Positions 36,094 to 49,746 of a DNA stretch of 64,000 nucleotides are shown here, piece by piece. Below the pieces are notes generated by a model. The model was not told the DNA's origin. It searched no databases and saw only the letters and a list, made by a program, of their open reading frames with translations. Location of the stretch: positions 3,787,501-3,851,500 of the forward strand of contig NZ_JAQGPN010000001.1 of the NCBI RefSeq assembly GCF_028826155.1. The letters run 5' to 3'. The translations under genes and the position numbers were made by a program. Source of the stretch: Mesorhizobium shangrilense. Lineage in GTDB: Bacteria > Pseudomonadota > Alphaproteobacteria > Rhizobiales > Rhizobiaceae. The first letter of the stretch is position 1; every line of letters starts with the position of its first letter.

Positions 36094-36492
36094 TCAGAAT
36101 ATCTGGCAGAGGATCTCTCCGCCGACATTCTGTTCACGGGCTTCATGATCAGCCATCACGCCCTTCGGCGTCGACAGAATCGAAATGCCGAGGCCGTTGG
36201 CGACCTGCGGGATCGACTTCACCGACACGTAGACGCGGCGGCCCGGCTTCGAGACGCGGGCGATCTCGCGGATCACCGGAACGCCGTCGAAATACTTGAG
36301 CTCGATCTCGATCTCAGACTTGCCGTTCTCGAAATCGGTCTGGCTGTAATCGCGGATGTAGCCTTCGGTCTTCAGCACCTCGAGAACGCGGGCACGCAGG
36401 CGCGAGGCCGGAGTGGACACCTTCGTCTTCTTGCGGCCGATGGCGTTACGAATGCGCGTGAGCATATCGCCCAGAGGATCATTCACTGACAT
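36094..36492 (-). CDS. rpsH: 30S ribosomal protein S8
   Basis: S8 binds the central 16S rRNA domain and in E. coli represses the spc operon. The 132-residue chain has [21 protein letters not shown] and the signature [19 protein letters not shown]. It follows rpsN by 12 bases. Confidence 0.97.
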   Translation of the reverse strand: MSVNDPLGDMLTRIRNAIGRKKTKVSTPASRLRARVLEVLKTEGYIRDYSQTDFENGKSEIEIELKYFDGVPVIREIARVSKPGRRVYVSVKSIPQVANGLGISILSTPKGVMADHEAREQNVGGEILCQIF

Positions 36493-36504
36493 ATCATGCC
36501 CTCC

Positions 36505-36810
36505 TTACCAGCTCGACTTGACCAGGCCCGGGATCAGGCCGTTGTTGCCGAGCTCGCGCAGTGCAACGCGCGACATCTTCAGCTTGCGATACACGGCCCG
36601 CGGACGACCGGTGACTTCGCAGCGGTTGCGGATACGGGTCTTCGACGAGTTACGCGGCAGTTCGCTGAGCTTCAGCTGTGCGCGGAAACGCTCCTCGAGC
36701 GGCTTCGACTGGTCCATCACCACGTCCTTGAGCGCCTTGCGCTTCGCGGCGTACTGATCGACCAGCTTGCGCCGACGATTGTTCTTCTCGACTGAGCTGG
36801 TCTTTGCCAT
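36505..36810 (-). CDS. rpsN: 30S ribosomal protein S14
   Basis: The 101-residue S14 is the long, zinc-free form; no CxxC pairs occur. The signature [21 protein letters not shown] is intact. It follows rplE by 27 bases, as in other alphaproteobacteria. Confidence 0.97.
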   Translation of the reverse strand: MAKTSSVEKNNRRRKLVDQYAAKRKALKDVVMDQSKPLEERFRAQLKLSELPRNSSKTRIRNRCEVTGRPRAVYRKLKMSRVALRELGNNGLIPGLVKSSW

Positions 36811-36837
36811 TTCTCAAAAATCCTCTGATCGCTGCCG

Positions 36838-37398
36838 TTACTGCCGGAAGGGGAAGTTGAAGGCCTTGAGCAGCGCCCTGGCCTCGTCGTCCGTCTTGGC
36901 AGTCGTACAAACGATGATGTCCATGCCCCAGATCTGATCAACCTTGTCGTAGTTGATCTCCGGGAACACGATGTGCTCCTTGATGCCCATGGCGTAGTTG
37001 CCACGGCCGTCAAAGCTCTTCGGGTTCAAGCCACGGAAGTCGCGAACGCGCGGCAGCGCGATGTTCACGAGGCGATCCATGAACTCGTACATGCGCTCCT
37101 TGCGCAGCGTAACCTTCGTGCCGATCGGCATGTTCTCGCGAAGCTTGAAGCCGGCGATCGAATTGCGCGCACGGGTGATGACCGGCTTCTGGCCGGCGAT
37201 CAGCGCCAGGTCTTCGGCCGCAATCGAGGGCTTCTTGGAATCGCCGGTGGACTCACCGACACCCATGTTCAGCACGATCTTGTCGATGCGCGGAATCTGC
37301 ATCTCGTTGTCGTACTTGAACTGCTCCTGCAGCGTCTTGCGGATGGTCTCGTTGTAGACCTTCTTGAGCCGCGGCGTGTATTCAGCTGCCTTAGCCAT
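36838..37398 (-). CDS. rplE: 50S ribosomal protein L5
   Basis: L5 binds 5S rRNA and contacts the P-site tRNA. The 186-residue protein has [34 protein letters not shown] and [19 protein letters not shown]. Its start overlaps the rplX stop by eight bases. Confidence 0.97.
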   Translation of the reverse strand: MAKAAEYTPRLKKVYNETIRKTLQEQFKYDNEMQIPRIDKIVLNMGVGESTGDSKKPSIAAEDLALIAGQKPVITRARNSIAGFKLRENMPIGTKVTLRKERMYEFMDRLVNIALPRVRDFRGLNPKSFDGRGNYAMGIKEHIVFPEINYDKVDQIWGMDIIVCTTAKTDDEARALLKAFNFPFRQ

Positions 37399-37705
37399 TG
37401 ATGACTTCTCCCGAGCGCTTGGCGACGCGCACCTTCTTGCCGTCCGTCTCGACGCGGAACCCGACGCGGGTCGGCTTGCCGTCCTTGGGGTCGGCGATCG
37501 CGAGGTTGGACAGATGGATCGGCGCTTCCTTGGTGATGATGCCGCCTTCCTGGGACTGCGTCTGCTTCTGATGGCGGCGGATCTGGTTCACGCCGCGCAC
37601 GATGGCGGTGTCGTCCTTCGGCTGCACGGACAGCACCTCTCCGGTGCGGCCCTTGTCCTTGCCGGCCAGGACGACGACCTTGTCGCCTTTACGAATCTTC
37701 TGCAT
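37391..37705 (-). CDS. rplX: 50S ribosomal protein L24
   Basis: L24 is an assembly initiator for the large subunit. The 104-residue protein has the KOW motif [20 protein letters not shown] at the start. It follows rplN by 13 bases and overlaps rplE at its end. Confidence 0.97.
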   Translation of the reverse strand: MQKIRKGDKVVVLAGKDKGRTGEVLSVQPKDDTAIVRGVNQIRRHQKQTQSQEGGIITKEAPIHLSNLAIADPKDGKPTRVGFRVETDGKKVRVAKRSGEVING

Positions 37706-37718
37706 TTCAACCGGCTCC

Positions 37719-38087
37719 TTACAGCACTTCCGGCGCGAGCGAGATGATCTTCATGTGGTTCTTGGCGCGAAGCTCGCGCGGAACCGGGCCGAAGATACGC
37801 GTGCCGATCGGCTCTTTCTTGTTATCGACGAGAACGGCTGCGTTCTTGTCGAAACGGATCACGCTGCCGTCCGGGCGGCGGATGTCCTTGGCCGTGCGCA
37901 CCACGACCGCCTTCATCACGTCGCCCTTCTTCACGCGGCCGCGCGGAATGGCGTCCTTGATCGACACGACGATGATGTCGCCGACCGAGGCGTACTTCCG
38001 CTTCGAACCGCCCAGCACCTTGATGCACATGACACGACGGGCGCCGGAATTGTCCGCGACGTCGAGGTTTGTTTGCATCTGAATCAT
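37719..38087 (-). CDS. rplN: 50S ribosomal protein L14
   Basis: L14 forms an inter-subunit bridge with 16S rRNA. The 122-residue protein begins [20 protein letters not shown] and keeps [20 protein letters not shown] and the terminal IISLAPEVL. It follows rpsQ after 65 bases. Confidence 0.97.
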   Translation of the reverse strand: MIQMQTNLDVADNSGARRVMCIKVLGGSKRKYASVGDIIVVSIKDAIPRGRVKKGDVMKAVVVRTAKDIRRPDGSVIRFDKNAAVLVDNKKEPIGTRIFGPVPRELRAKNHMKIISLAPEVL

Positions 38088-38152
38088 GACTGGCCGCCTT
38101 CTTATTCATTCCGGGAGGTGTTCTATCGCCCTCCCCGGCTGTCCAAACTCTG

Positions 38153-38395
38153 TTATTGCGCCTGGGCTTCGGTAATGACGACCCAGCGTTTATCCTTCGA
38201 AATCGGCTTCGACTCTTCGATGAAGACCATGTCGCCGACCTTGTGCGCATTGCTCTCGTCATGCGCCTTGTACTTCTTGGTCATGCGGACGACCTTCTTC
38301 ATGACCGGGTGCGTGAAGCGACGCTCCACCTTGACCACCACGGTCTTGTCGTTCTTGTCGCTGACGACCGTGCCCTGCAAAACGCGCTTTGGCAT
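38153..38395 (-). CDS. rpsQ: 30S ribosomal protein S17
   Basis: S17 is an early-binding 16S protein. The 80-residue chain has [20 protein letters not shown] and [19 protein letters not shown], with the family's OB-fold spacing. It follows rpmC by 11 bases. Confidence 0.97.
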   Translation of the reverse strand: MPKRVLQGTVVSDKNDKTVVVKVERRFTHPVMKKVVRMTKKYKAHDESNAHKVGDMVFIEESKPISKDKRWVVITEAQAQ

Positions 38396-38406
38396 CGTTG
38401 TTGTCC

Positions 38407-38607
38407 TTATGCCTTCTTGCCGGCCGCTTTTTCAGCGGCGATGGTCTTGATGCGCGCGATGTCCCGGCGGACCTGCTTCACGCGCCCTGTCTTCTCGAGC
38501 TGACCCGTCGCCTTCTGGAAGCGCAGGTTGAACTGCTCCTTCTTGAGGCTCCCCAGGTCGTCGTTGAGCTGGTCCGGGGTCTTGGTCCTGATATCTGAAG
38601 CTTTCAT
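38407..38607 (-). CDS. rpmC: 50S ribosomal protein L29
   Basis: L29 lies at the exit tunnel, near the signal recognition particle site. The 66-residue two-helix protein has [20 protein letters not shown] and [10 protein letters not shown]. The ATG at 38607 is used; a TTG two codons upstream also reads in frame. Confidence 0.96.
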   Translation of the reverse strand: MKASDIRTKTPDQLNDDLGSLKKEQFNLRFQKATGQLEKTGRVKQVRRDIARIKTIAAEKAAGKKA

Positions 38608-38620
38608 GATCAAAACCTTC

Positions 38621-39034
38621 CTATTCCGCGATGCGCTGGATGAAGCGCGTCCTGACCGAGAGCTTGGCGGCGCCGAGGCGCAGAGCCTCGCGAGCCGTCG
38701 TCTCGTCGACCCCGTCGATCTCGAACATCACGCGGCCCGGCTTGACGCGCGCCGCCCAGTAATCAACTGCGCCCTTACCCTTGCCCATGCGGACTTCGGT
38801 GGGCTTCGAGGTCACCGGCAGATCCGGGAAAATACGGATCCACACGCGACCCTGGCGCTTCATCTCGCGGGTGATCGCCCGGCGAGCCGCCTCGATCTCA
38901 CGAGCCGTCACGCGGTTCGGTTCCAATGCCTTCAGTCCGAAGCCGCCGAAGTCAAGGTTGGTGCCGCCCTTGGCGGCGCCGTGGATGCGGCCCTTGAACT
39001 GCTTGCGGAACTTTGTGCGCTTAGGCTGCAACAT
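38621..39034 (-). CDS. rplP: 50S ribosomal protein L16
   Basis: L16 organises the A-site tRNA region. The 137-residue protein has [41 protein letters not shown] and [19 protein letters not shown]. It is followed by rpmC after 13 bases. Confidence 0.97.
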   Translation of the reverse strand: MLQPKRTKFRKQFKGRIHGAAKGGTNLDFGGFGLKALEPNRVTAREIEAARRAITREMKRQGRVWIRIFPDLPVTSKPTEVRMGKGKGAVDYWAARVKPGRVMFEIDGVDETTAREALRLGAAKLSVRTRFIQRIAE

Positions 39035-39059
39035 CGTCCTTACTCCAAATCCTCAATGC

Positions 39060-39779
39060 TCAGGCGTTTTCGCGACGGCGGCCGCGTTCGCGTTCGCCCT
39101 GGTGCGAATGCTCGCCTTCGGTCGCGCGGCGCTCCGAAGCCATCGGATCGTGCTCAAGGATCTCGCCCTTGAACACCCAGACCTTGACGCCGCAGATGCC
39201 ATAGGCCGTCTGCGCTTCGGCGGTACCGTAGTCCACATCGGCGCGCAGCGTGTGCAGCGGCACGCGACCTTCACGGTACCATTCCATGCGGGCGATCTCA
39301 GCGCCGCCCAGACGGCCGGCGCAGTTGATACGGATGCCCTCGGCGCCCAGCCGCATGGCCGACTGAACCGCACGCTTCATGGCGCGGCGGAACGCGATGC
39401 GGCGCTCGAGCTGCTGCGCGATGGACTGCGCGACCAGCGTGGCGTCGGTCTCTGGCTTGCGAACCTCTACGATGTTGAGGTGCGTTTCCGCCTTCGTCAT
39501 CTCGGTCAGCTTCTTGCGCAGCTTCTCGATGTCGGCGCCCTTGCGGCCAATGATCAGACCCGGACGCGCAGCATGGATGGTCACGCGGCACTTCTTGTGC
39601 GGGCGCTCGATGACGATCTTCGACACCGCCGCCTGCTTGAGCTCCTTCTTCAGGTACTCACGGATCTTGAGGTCTTCGTGAAGCAGCTGGCCGTATTCGC
39701 CGGTGTTCGCGTACCAACGCGAATCCCAGGTGCGGTTGATGCCGAGGCGGAGACCGATCGGATTGATTTTCTGGCCCAT
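39060..39779 (-). CDS. rpsC: 30S ribosomal protein S3
   Basis: S3 lines the mRNA entry and has helicase-like activity with S4. The 239-residue chain has [20 protein letters not shown], the KH motif [15 protein letters not shown], and a long arginine/glutamate-rich tail ([16 protein letters not shown]). It shares one base with the rplV stop. Confidence 0.97.
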   Translation of the reverse strand: MGQKINPIGLRLGINRTWDSRWYANTGEYGQLLHEDLKIREYLKKELKQAAVSKIVIERPHKKCRVTIHAARPGLIIGRKGADIEKLRKKLTEMTKAETHLNIVEVRKPETDATLVAQSIAQQLERRIAFRRAMKRAVQSAMRLGAEGIRINCAGRLGGAEIARMEWYREGRVPLHTLRADVDYGTAEAQTAYGICGVKVWVFKGEILEHDPMASERRATEGEHSHQGERERGRRRENA

Positions 39780-40168
39780 CAGGCGGCCTCCTCTTTCTCT
39801 TCGACTTCGCGAACGACGATCGTGAGGTGCGAAAACGGCTTCTCGACGCGGCTGGCGCGACCACGGCCACGGGCGTGGAAGCGCTTCATGACGATCGACT
39901 TGCCGACATAGGCCTCGGCCACCACCAGCGCGTCGACATCGAGATCGTGATTGTTCTCTGCATTGGCGATCGCCGATTCCAGAGTCTTCTTGACGGTCTC
40001 GGAGATGCGCTTGCGCGAGAATTCCAGATCGTTGAGCGCGGTCTGCACCTTCTTGCCGCGGATCATGGCGGCAACCAGGTTCAGCTTCTGCGGGCTGATA
40101 CGGATCGTGCGCAGGACGGCACGCGCCTCGTTGTCAGCAAGCCTGCGCGGAGCTTTGGCCTTGCCCAT
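39779..40168 (-). CDS. rplV: 50S ribosomal protein L22
   Basis: L22 narrows the exit tunnel with its beta-hairpin. The 129-residue chain has [40 protein letters not shown] and the hairpin basic [17 protein letters not shown]. It lies two bases after rpsS. Confidence 0.97.
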   Translation of the reverse strand: MGKAKAPRRLADNEARAVLRTIRISPQKLNLVAAMIRGKKVQTALNDLEFSRKRISETVKKTLESAIANAENNHDLDVDALVVAEAYVGKSIVMKRFHARGRGRASRVEKPFSHLTIVVREVEEKEEAA

Positions 40169-40170
40169 CG

Positions 40171-40449
40171 TTACTTCCTCTTCGCCTTCTTGTCCGCGCC
40201 GTGACCATAATAGGTGCGGGTCGGAGCGAACTCACCGAACTTGTGGCCGACCATCTCTTCCGAGACGGAGACCGGAATGTGCTTCTGGCCGTTGTAAACG
40301 CCGAAGGTGAGCCCCACGAACTGCGGCAGGATGGTGGACCGGCGGGTCCACATCTTGATCACCTCGTTGCGGCCGCCTTCACGGACCTTGTCTGCCTTCT
40401 TCAGCAGATAGCCGTCGATGAACGGGCCTTTCCAGACTGAACGTGTCAC
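40171..40449 (-). CDS. rpsS: 30S ribosomal protein S19
   Basis: S19 is in the head of the small subunit and bridges to S13. The 92-residue chain has [20 protein letters not shown], the [20 protein letters not shown] strand and [20 protein letters not shown]. It follows rplB by 15 bases. Confidence 0.97.
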   Translation of the reverse strand: MTRSVWKGPFIDGYLLKKADKVREGGRNEVIKMWTRRSTILPQFVGLTFGVYNGQKHIPVSVSEEMVGHKFGEFAPTRTYYGHGADKKAKRK

Positions 40450-40464
40450 TACAGCTACCTCTTC

Positions 40465-41298
40465 TTAGCTCTTGCGCGCATGGCGCGAGCGCATGATGAA
40501 CTTGTCGGTCGCCTTGTTGGACCGCGTCTTCTTGCCCTTCGTCGGCTTGCCCCAGGGCGTCACTGGGTGACGTCCGCCCGAGGTGCGGCCCTCGCCGCCG
40601 CCGTGCGGGTGATCGACGGGGTTCATGGTGACGCCGCGGTTATGCGGACGCTTGCCGAGCCAGACCTTGCGGCCGGCCTTGCCCAGGTTCACGTTGCCGT
40701 GGTCGGGGTTCGACACCGCGCCAACAGTGGCGAAGCACGAGCCGTGCACGATACGCTGCTCACCCGAGTTCAGCCGCAGGATCGCCATGCCCTGATCGCG
40801 ACCGACCAGCTGGGCATAGGTGCCTGCCGAACGGGCGATCTGACCGCCCTTACCGGGCTTCAGCTCGACATTATGCACGATCGTGCCGACCGGCATCGAC
40901 TGCAGCGGCATCGCGTTGCCAGGCTTCACGTCAACCGATTCGCCAGCCACGACCTTGTCGCCAGCCGCGACTCGCTGCGGCGCAAGGATGTAGCTAAGCT
41001 CTCCGTCCTCATACTTCAACAGCGCGAGGAACGCAGTGCGGTTCGGGTCGTATTCCAGCCGCTCGACGGTCGCCGAGACGTCAAGCTTGCGACGCTTGAA
41101 GTCGACGATACGATAGGTCTGCTTGTGACCGCCGCCGATGAAACGGGCCGTGATGCGTCCGTAGTTGTTGCGGCCGCCCGACTTGGTCAGACCTTCGGTC
41201 AGACCCTTGACCGGCTTGCCCTTGTAGAGGCCCGAACGGTCGACGATGACCAACTGGCGGGTGCCTGGGGTAACCGGCTTGAATTTCTTGAGTGCCAT
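40465..41298 (-). CDS. rplB: 50S ribosomal protein L2
   Basis: L2 is needed for subunit association and peptidyl transfer. The 277-residue chain has [19 protein letters not shown], the signature [19 protein letters not shown] (containing the conserved His) and the terminal [16 protein letters not shown]. It follows rplW by 22 bases. Confidence 0.97.
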   Translation of the reverse strand: MALKKFKPVTPGTRQLVIVDRSGLYKGKPVKGLTEGLTKSGGRNNYGRITARFIGGGHKQTYRIVDFKRRKLDVSATVERLEYDPNRTAFLALLKYEDGELSYILAPQRVAAGDKVVAGESVDVKPGNAMPLQSMPVGTIVHNVELKPGKGGQIARSAGTYAQLVGRDQGMAILRLNSGEQRIVHGSCFATVGAVSNPDHGNVNLGKAGRKVWLGKRPHNRGVTMNPVDHPHGGGEGRTSGGRHPVTPWGKPTKGKKTRSNKATDKFIMRSRHARKS

Positions 41299-41320
41299 TG
41301 TCCTGTCCTCGCGCCTTAGC

Positions 41321-41614
41321 TCAGAGGCCCGTGGCGACGTCGATCGACTGGCCGTCGGCCAGCGTCACAATCGCCTTTTTCACGTCGCTCTGCCGGCCGA
41401 CCGTGCCGCGGAACCGCTTTACCTTGCCCTTGCGGACGAGCGTGTTCACGCTGGTCACCTTCACGCTGAACAGCGCTTCGATGGCCGCCTTGATTTCCGG
41501 CTTCGTCGCCTTGCGGGCGACGTTGAATACGACCTGGTTCTGTTCGGAAGCCATGGTCGACTTCTCGGTGATCGCCGGGCTGACGATCACGTCGTAGTGG
41601 CGAAGGTCAGTCAT
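41321..41614 (-). CDS. rplW: 50S ribosomal protein L23
   Basis: L23 is at the exit port and docks trigger factor. The 97-residue chain has [20 protein letters not shown], and [20 protein letters not shown]. Its ATG overlaps the rplD stop (ATGA). Confidence 0.97.
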   Translation of the reverse strand: MTDLRHYDVIVSPAITEKSTMASEQNQVVFNVARKATKPEIKAAIEALFSVKVTSVNTLVRKGKVKRFRGTVGRQSDVKKAIVTLADGQSIDVATGL

Positions 41615-42231
41615 TTGAAGCGCTCCTCGAGAGCCTCGACGGCGGCCTTCGAAAGGACCAGCGTGCCGCGGCGCAGAATGTCGTAGACGTTGATGCCCTG
41701 AATCGGCAGCACGTCGATGTTCGGGATGTTGGTCGCCGCGCGCTTGAAGTTCACGTCGAGCTCCGCACCACCGATGACCAGCGCATTGGTCAGACCGAGC
41801 GCCGACAGGTTGGCCGCCAGCGCCTTGGTCTTGGCCTCGGCCAGCTTCAGCTCGTCGATGACGATGATGCTGGACGACTTGGCCTTGGCCGACAGCGCAT
41901 GCCTCAGGCCGAGTGCGCGCACCTTCTTGGGCAGGTCGTGCTCATGGCTGCGGACAACCGGGCCGTGGGCCTTGCCGCCGCCGCGGAACTGCGGTGCACG
42001 AGCCGAAGAGTGACGGGCGCGGCCGGTCCCCTTCTGCTTGTACATCTTGGCGCCGGTGCGCGCGATCTCGGCGCGCCCCTTCGTCTTGTGCGTGCCCTGC
42101 TGCTTCTTGGCGAGCTGCCAGCGCACGACGCGCTGCAGGATGTCCTCGCGCGGGTCGAGGCCGAAGATCTCCTCGGAGAGCTTCACCTGACCGGCTTCCT
42201 TGCCGGCGAGCGTGGTGATCTTGATGTCCAT
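41611..42231 (-). CDS. rplD: 50S ribosomal protein L4
   Basis: L4 reaches into the exit tunnel; in E. coli it also represses the S10 operon. The 206-residue chain has the tunnel-loop [20 protein letters not shown] and [19 protein letters not shown]. Its start shares one base with the rplC stop. Confidence 0.97.
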   Translation of the reverse strand: MDIKITTLAGKEAGQVKLSEEIFGLDPREDILQRVVRWQLAKKQQGTHKTKGRAEIARTGAKMYKQKGTGRARHSSARAPQFRGGGKAHGPVVRSHEHDLPKKVRALGLRHALSAKAKSSSIIVIDELKLAEAKTKALAANLSALGLTNALVIGGAELDVNFKRAATNIPNIDVLPIQGINVYDILRRGTLVLSKAAVEALEERFK

Positions 42232-42944
42232 TATTCCGCTCCCTGGGTGGCCGGAGCCTCAGACTTGGCCGCAGCGCGAATGGCAGCCGGCTTCGGCGCA
42301 TTGGCGGGCAGCGCGCTCTTGGCCGCATCGCGAACCAGGATCCAGGCGCCCTTGGAGCCCGGAACCGCACCGCGGATGAGGATCAGGCCGCGGTCCGCGT
42401 CGGTCGAAACGATCTCGACGTTCTGCGTGGTCACGCGGGTGTCACCCATGTGGCCGGCCATCTTCTTGCCCTTGAACACGCGACCCGGATCCTGGCGCTG
42501 GCCAGTCGAGCCGTGCGTACGGTGCGAGACCGAGTTACCGTGGGTGGCACGGCCGCCGCCAAAATTGTGGCGCTTCATGACGCCCTGGAAGCCCTTGCCT
42601 ACCGAGGTGCCGGTGACGTCGACCTTCTGGCCGGCGACGAAGTGGTCAACCGTGATCTCCGCACCCACGTCGAGAAGGTTCTCGGGGGTTACGCGGAACT
42701 CGGCCACCTTCGCCTTGGGCTCGACGGAAGCAGCCGCAAAATGGCCGCGCATCGCCTTGGACGTGTTCTTGACCTTGCTGAGGCCGACGCCGAGCTGGAC
42801 GGCGGTGTAGCCGTTCTTCTCCTGCGTGCGCTGTGCCACGACCTGGCAATTCTCCATCTGGAGAACGGTGACCGGGATGTGCTCGCCAGCGTCGTTGTAG
42901 ACGCGCGTCATCCCCACCTTCTTTGCAATTACACCTGAACGCAT
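42231..42944 (-). CDS. rplC: 50S ribosomal protein L3
   Basis: L3 lies near the peptidyl transferase centre. The 237-residue protein has [20 protein letters not shown], the [20 protein letters not shown] loop and [17 protein letters not shown]. The tail is extended (alanine/proline-rich). The ATG at 42944 matches the family; a longer frame adds no homology. Confidence 0.97.
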   Translation of the reverse strand: MRSGVIAKKVGMTRVYNDAGEHIPVTVLQMENCQVVAQRTQEKNGYTAVQLGVGLSKVKNTSKAMRGHFAAASVEPKAKVAEFRVTPENLLDVGAEITVDHFVAGQKVDVTGTSVGKGFQGVMKRHNFGGGRATHGNSVSHRTHGSTGQRQDPGRVFKGKKMAGHMGDTRVTTQNVEIVSTDADRGLILIRGAVPGSKGAWILVRDAAKSALPANAPKPAAIRAAAKSEAPATQGAE

Positions 42945-43005
42945 CGGTTCATCTTCCTTCAGAGGAGCCGCACCGGAACTTCCCGGTCGGCTCATGTTTC
43001 AGCTC

Positions 43006-43314
43006 TCAGAGCTTGATTTCGACGTCGACGCCTGCGGCCAAGTCGAGCTTCATCAGCGCATCGACCGTCTGGGGGGTCGGATCGACGATGTCGAGCAGAC
43101 GCTTGTGCGTGCGCATCTCGAACTGCTCGCGGCTCTTCTTGTCGATGTGAGGCGAGCGGTTGACCGTGAACTTCTCGATCCGCGTCGGCAGCGGAATCGG
43201 GCCCCGGACGTTGGCGCCGGTGCGCTTGGCGGTCGACACGATCTCGCGCGTCGAGGCATCGAGCACCCGGTGATCAAACGCTTTGAGGCGTATGCGGATA
43301 TTTTGGCCGTTCAT
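43006..43314 (-). CDS. rpsJ: 30S ribosomal protein S10
   Basis: S10 is in the 30S head and, with NusB, takes part in antitermination. The 102-residue chain has [40 protein letters not shown] and [20 protein letters not shown]. It follows tuf after 69 bases that hold a hairpin. Confidence 0.97.
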   Translation of the reverse strand: MNGQNIRIRLKAFDHRVLDASTREIVSTAKRTGANVRGPIPLPTRIEKFTVNRSPHIDKKSREQFEMRTHKRLLDIVDPTPQTVDALMKLDLAAGVDVEIKL

Positions 43315-43340
43315 CTAGTCTATTCCTTGTTCTGGCGCGG

Positions 43341-43362
43341 CGCGGGCGTATTCCCGCCCGCG
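43341..43362 (-). promoter_or_regulatory. Stem-loop between tuf and rpsJ
   Basis: A perfect eight-base stem (CGCGGGCG/CGCCCGCG) with a six-base loop lies between the tuf stop and the rpsJ start. No T run follows. It could be a processing point or an S10 leader element. Confidence 0.45.
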
Positions 43363-43383
43363 ACAGATCACTTGGTTTGCTCG

Positions 43384-44559
<1,176 letters not shown>

Positions 44560-44627
44560 GTGAGCTCTCCATTCTTTCTTACGCCGCGTGCGGCACTAGA
44601 TTAGGGTGTTCGCGCAAATCCCGGGGA

Positions 44628-46718
<2,091 letters not shown>

Positions 46719-46748
46719 GGAAGGTGCCTCTTGCTCGTTCGTTCGCGC

Positions 46749-47234
<486 letters not shown>

Positions 47235-47283
47235 CTATCGACGGCCCGGCGCATGCAAAAGCACCGAAGCCGGGAAAAAGCAC

Positions 47284-47655
47284 TTACTTCGGACGCTTGG
47301 CGCCGTACTTCGAACGACGCTGCTTGCGGTTCTTCACACCCTGAGTGTCAAGCACGCCGCGAATGATGTGATAGCGCACGCCCGGAAGATCCTTGACGCG
47401 GCCGCCGCGGATCATGACCACGGAGTGCTCCTGAAGGTTGTGACCTTCACCCGGAATGTAACCAATCACCTCGAAGCCATTGGTCAAGCGGATCTTGGCC
47501 ACCTTGCGGAGCGCCGAGTTCGGCTTCTTCGGCGTCGTCGTGTAGACGCGCGTGCAGACGCCCCGCTTCTGCGGGTTCTGCTGCATGGCCGGAACCTTGT
47601 TGCGCTTCACCGGCGCAATGCGCGGCTTGCGGATCAGCTGGTTTACGGTAGGCAT
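47284..47655 (-). CDS. rpsL: 30S ribosomal protein S12
   Basis: S12 controls decoding accuracy. The 123-residue chain begins [15 protein letters not shown]. The [10 protein letters not shown] and [11 protein letters not shown] segments keep the lysines whose mutation gives streptomycin resistance, so this is the sensitive form. The ATG at 47655 is used; a TTG one codon earlier also reads. It is the first gene of the supercluster. Confidence 0.97.
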   Translation of the reverse strand: MPTVNQLIRKPRIAPVKRNKVPAMQQNPQKRGVCTRVYTTTPKKPNSALRKVAKIRLTNGFEVIGYIPGEGHNLQEHSVVMIRGGRVKDLPGVRYHIIRGVLDTQGVKNRKQRRSKYGAKRPK

Positions 47656-47731
47656 CAAACCTTCCTTCTAGATCTCAATCTCGTGTCGAAAACCCTTTCG
47701 GGTCGTTCCGAGCGGAATTTCCATACGCAAA

Positions 47732-47768
47732 TTCGGGCAAAAAACCGTGTCTTACGGTTCCGCCCGAA
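47732..47768 (-). promoter_or_regulatory. Stem-loop in the str-operon leader
   Basis: On the minus strand a seven-base outer stem TTCGGGC/GCCCGAA encloses an internal loop GG/TTTT and a six-base inner stem AACCGT/ACGGTT with loop AAGAC. The inner stem and the four Ts look like a terminator, but the T run sits within the larger stem. It lies about 77-113 bases before rpsL. It may regulate the operon, as an attenuator or a ribosomal-protein target. Confidence 0.5.
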
Positions 47769-47904
47769 CAAAAGCAGAGGAAGCGTTTGCAGCTTCGTGC
47801 ATGCCGGCAATGTCTATTCGCTCGTAGAACGAACCCTGTTTGAGGCTTAACTCCAAGACGCGACGTCTCGAAACCCAGGCCTCACATCGGTTCAGACGAG
47901 GCGG

Positions 47905-47934
47905 CTTCTACTCGGAGCGTGGGGATGCGTCAAG
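47905..47934 (-). promoter_or_regulatory. Candidate promoter of the ribosomal supercluster
   Basis: Minus-strand CTTGAC (47934-47929) is followed after 18 bases by TAGAAG (47910-47905). The CTTGACGC -35 region is like the growth-related promoters of alphaproteobacteria. Transcription would begin near 47898, giving a leader of about 240 bases to rpsL. Confidence 0.5.
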
Positions 47935-48130
47935 CCCGAAGCCGCAGAATCTGGCGTGCCGCAAGCGGTTGGCTGGCTTGCAAAAACCGCAGCGCAACAA
48001 TGTTTCTCCATTGTGCAGCCGCGAAGAAGAATATGACGCGATGCGATGGTCACCCCAGATTCGCATGTGCTCTCGCATGGAACCGGGATAGAATCACGGT
48101 AGGAACAGCGACACCGGAAGAGAATCAGCC

Positions 48131-48412
48131 GTGAACGACAATGAGCAGCAGCCCGTCACCATCATCACCGGACGAGTCTGGCGCCGGAAGGGCGGCGTCG
48201 CCGAGGGCGTACATGTGATGCTGGTGGCGCCTGACGACGACAGCGCTGTCCGCGCCGCGCTCGAAGCGCTGGCCAAGGAAGGTTTTGCGGAAGCCGAGCT
48301 GGACCAGATCGGCGAGATGGAGGGCATGCCGGACGAGGAGCCGCACGCATCGGCCTACCAGGGCGCCATCGAAGGTGAAGTCTCGATCGTCACCTTCGAT
48401 GAGAATCGCTGA
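48131..48412 (+). CDS. Small acidic protein, unknown function
   Basis: A 93-residue, acidic, cytoplasmic protein (VTIITGRVWRRKGGVAEGVH, VHVMLVAPDDDSAVRAALEALAKEG, ELDQIGEMEG, EGEVSIVTFDENR). It looks like a compact alpha/beta fold and has no known motif. The start is GTG; the upstream ribosome site is GGAAGAGA. It diverges from rpsL and is alone on its strand. It may be real and conserved in rhizobia, but I do not recognise a family. Confidence 0.65.
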   Translation: MNDNEQQPVTIITGRVWRRKGGVAEGVHVMLVAPDDDSAVRAALEALAKEGFAEAELDQIGEMEGMPDEEPHASAYQGAIEGEVSIVTFDENR

Positions 48413-48564
48413 CCAAAGGGGCCGATGCAGGCCAAGGCTGATGGCGCTGTCGCAAAAGAGCTGGTCGTCCGGGTGAGTGCACTGGAGCGCCGACGCCTCT
48501 CCTTTTCGCGTCTCGCCCCGCCTGCATCAGGCCAAGCGTGATCCGGCGAGCCGGTAGCCGAAAC

Positions 48565-48597
48565 GAAACATGGCCGGAGGTCGTCCGGCCATGTTCC
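48565..48597 (-). terminator. Terminator after the LivJ-like gene
   Basis: A perfect 12-base stem (AACATGGCCGGA/TCCGGCCATGTT) with a five-base loop lies about 25 bases beyond the stop of the binding-protein gene, followed on the minus strand by TTTCGTTTC. Confidence 0.75.
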
Positions 48598-48621
48598 TTG
48601 CAACCCGAGTGCTGGGGCCAG

Positions 48622-49746
48622 TTACGGCTGGATCGGCGCGTATTTGCCGTCGTGCCACTGGTTGATGTCGTACTTGGCGTCCTTGATGTCGCCCTTCTTG
48701 TCGAAGGCGATCGGGCCGATCACCGTATCCACCGGTTTGCCGTCCTTCAGTGCGGCGGCGACAGCGGCTGGGTCCTCGTCGGTACCGGCGCGCTCAATGC
48801 CCTGGGCAATGGCCTGGATCGTCGCGTAGGAGAACAGCGTGAAGCCTTCCGGCACGAAGCCGCCGGCCTTGATCTTCTCGACCGCTTCCTTGGCCTCGGG
48901 ACGCGCCTGGGGATCGGACGGAAACACGAACATCGTGCCCTCACCCGCCGGGCCGGCAATCTGCCAGAATTCGGGCGACGCGATCGAGTCCGGCATGATC
49001 AGCTGGAACTTGAAGTTCTGCTCGGCCGACTGGCGCAGCATGAGACCGGCCTCGGGGTGATAGCCGCCGAAATAGACAACGTCCGCCTTCAGCTCCTTCA
49101 GCTTGGTGACCAGCGCCGAATAGTCCTTCTCACCAGCGTTGATGCCTTCGTAGAGAACTTCGGTGAGGCCATTGGCGTTCATCGTCGCCTTGACGGCATC
49201 GGCGACGCCCTGCCCGTAGGCGCTCTTGTCGTGCAGGACGACAACGTTCTTGCCGGCGTACTTCTTGGCGATCCACGGGCCGATATAGGCGCCCTGCGCG
49301 TCATCGCGCGTATAAAGCCGCATGATGGTCGGCCACCCGGCCTTGGCGGCCGCATCGGTGAGTTCCGGGTTCGACGAGGCCGGGCTCATCATCAGCACGC
49401 CCCCTTCCGCGTAGACTGCCGATGCCGGAATGCTGGAACCCGAGCAGGCATGACCATCGACGAACTTGATGCCATTGGCGACAATGCGGTTGGCGACGGA
49501 GATCGCCTGCTTCGGATCGCACACATCGTCCTCGATGACGATCTTGATCTGCTTGCCGGCGACGCCGCCCTTCTCGTTGATCGCCTTGGCCGCCGCTTCG
49601 GCGCCCTGCCGGAACTGGTCGCCGATATTGGCGAGCTGCCCGGTCATCGGGCCGGCCACCGCGATCGAGATCTCCTCGGCTACGGCAGCGCTGGCGCTGA
49701 TCGTCAGCGCGGCGACGGACGCCGCGAGAATATTCCTCAACTTCAT
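48622..49746 (-). CDS. Branched-chain amino-acid ABC transporter substrate-binding protein
   Basis: A 374-residue periplasmic LivJ/LivK-type protein. The signal peptide is MKLRNILAASVAALTISASAAVAEE (first 22-25 residues). The mature part has ISIAVAGPMTGQLANIGDQF, VIEDDVCDPKQAISVANRIV and VVVLHDKSAYGQGVADAVKA, all typical of leucine/isoleucine/valine binding. The permease and ATPase genes are not adjacent. A terminator follows it, so it is a single-gene unit. Confidence 0.93.
   Translation of the reverse strand: MKLRNILAASVAALTISASAAVAEEISIAVAGPMTGQLANIGDQFRQGAEAAAKAINEKGGVAGKQIKIVIEDDVCDPKQAISVANRIVANGIKFVDGHACSGSSIPASAVYAEGGVLMMSPASSNPELTDAAAKAGWPTIMRLYTRDDAQGAYIGPWIAKKYAGKNVVVLHDKSAYGQGVADAVKATMNANGLTEVLYEGINAGEKDYSALVTKLKELKADVVYFGGYHPEAGLMLRQSAEQNFKFQLIMPDSIASPEFWQIAGPAGEGTMFVFPSDPQARPEAKEAVEKIKAGGFVPEGFTLFSYATIQAIAQGIERAGTDEDPAAVAAALKDGKPVDTVIGPIAFDKKGDIKDAKYDINQWHDGKYAPIQP

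Larger units (their letters stand above)
47656..48130. other. Non-coding str-operon leader and divergent intergenic region
   Basis: No gene is supported in these 475 bases. They hold the candidate promoter at 47905-47934 and a leader stem-loop at 47732-47768. A further small hairpin ACAATG/CATTGT (47997-48014) lies near a divergent small gene. In many rhizobia rpoBC lie directly upstream of rpsL; here they do not. Confidence 0.6.
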
